64,000 nt of DNA from Volvox africanus. Taxonomy: Eukaryota; Chlorophyta; Chlorophyceae; Chlamydomonadales; Volvocaceae. Both the position numbers and the translations under genes were made by a program. Each line of letters starts with the position of its first letter. Within the stretch, counting starts at the first letter, position 1. The DNA lies in assembly GCA_030268105.1 (NCBI GenBank), contig BSDZ01000003.1, forward strand, positions 4,278,001-4,342,000, read 5' to 3'. Positions 63,439-64,000 of the stretch are shown in pieces. The notes under the pieces are model-generated. The model was not told the DNA's origin. It worked only from the letters and a program-made list of their open reading frames with translations, and made no database searches.

Positions 63439-64000
63439 ATGCTCGCCCAAGCAGTAAGCAGGATTGGTCTGGGATTAGGTACGCAGTCACTTCCCATAGT
63501 GGGAAACTCTCTACGTCGCTTTTGTAGCGATGGGGTCGACGACCTTAAGAAGGCACTGTCGGAGCTGATCCCCGAGCAACAGGTATTGTTCACATTCTCG
63601 AGCATTAATAAGCATGCCAGTCCTGAGATCCTGAGAAATTGAGCTACAGGAACGGTTGAAAGCGCTGAAAAAAAACTATGGCAGCAAGTCCCTTGGCGAG
63701 GTCACGGTGGACATGGCCATGGGCGGTATGCGGGGGATTCCGGTAAGCCCTATTGTATTGATTTGAAATGAAGTTCGAAGCAAATATATAGTTTCCAGTC
63801 TTTTTAACTACTTCAATTTCGTTTATCTGACTTTCCGGGTGCCCGCGCCATCTACATGGCTTGCTGGTCCCTCTATCAGGGCATGCTGTGGGAGACATCA
63901 CTCCTGGATCCCGAGGAGGGCATCCGCTTCCGTGGCCTCAGCATCCCGGACCTGCAGGTGCGGCTGCGGTTTGGGCGTCGCTATGAGTGGACGGGCCGTT
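63439..64000 (+). CDS. CS: mitochondrial citrate synthase (3' partial)
   Basis: First enzyme of the TCA cycle, joining acetyl-CoA and oxaloacetate to citrate. Visible exons: 63439-63582, 63651-63742, 63880-63957; the gene then runs off the window, probably in an intron starting GTGCGG at 63958. The N-terminus ([14 protein letters not shown], then LRRF) is a typical mitochondrial presequence. [39 protein letters not shown] and [19 protein letters not shown] follow the mitochondrial (animal/plant type I) enzyme, not the glyoxysomal/bacterial type. Only about 110 residues are visible. The ATG at 63439 is the first in frame upstream of the conserved part. Confidence 0.96.

Overview
This window is nuclear DNA of a flagellated green alga, most likely of the Chlamydomonadales/volvocine type. 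The signs are many GT-AG introns, long Gln/Ala/Pro/Gly-rich insertions in otherwise conserved proteins, green-lineage gene families (a DUF627/DUF629 protein, a PHT4-type anion transporter, a pheophytinase-family hydrolase, a TT9/GFS9-type CLEC16A homologue), cilium genes (IFT57, a NEK6/7-like kinase), and TGTAA poly(A)-type signals. I found no bacterial-type operon, CRISPR array, rRNA, tRNA or complete transposon. Exon joins were worked out by hand from splice sites and reading phase. In ten of the thirteen gene models the joined coding length is a whole number of codons, or phase stays consistent from end to end; exceptions are noted in the entries.

Layout, left to right. 1-5466 (+): the SM protein VPS33 of HOPS/CORVET, 5'-truncated by the window edge. 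6645-20063 (+): a giant protein of about 3,430 residues, related to plant DUF627-DUF629 'ubiquitin hydrolase-related' proteins but with no hydrolase domain. 20581-22334 (+): a divergent RAD6-like ubiquitin-conjugating enzyme. 23349-26116 (-): a PHT4/SLC17-type MFS transporter. 26595-27655 (-): PCNA. 29338-35368 (-): a five-BRCT TopBP1/MEI1-like protein. 35764-42548 (+): an unrecognised low-complexity protein of about 2,027 residues, divergent from the BRCT gene. 43886-49225 (-): the CLEC16A/TT9/GFS9 homologue. 49769-51413 (+): a small leucine-rich-repeat protein. 53496-55802 (-): IFT57. 55938-58757 (-): a NEK6/7-like kinase. 59136-61852 (+): a plastid-targeted alpha/beta-hydrolase of the pheophytinase family. 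63439-end (+): the start of mitochondrial citrate synthase.

Three themes recur. Endomembrane traffic is served by VPS33 and the GFS9 homologue. Replication and DNA-damage tolerance are served by a RAD6-like E2, PCNA with Lys164 retained, and a TopBP1-like scaffold, all within 15 kb. Cilium biology is served by IFT57 and the NEK kinase, which lie 135 bp apart on the same strand. The least conventional items are the giant DUF627/629 protein whose peptidase domain is replaced by a long Q/A/P-rich tail, the E2 whose HPN motif cannot be found, the unrecognised 2,027-residue protein, and a run of clathrin-box-like motifs in the GFS9 homologue.
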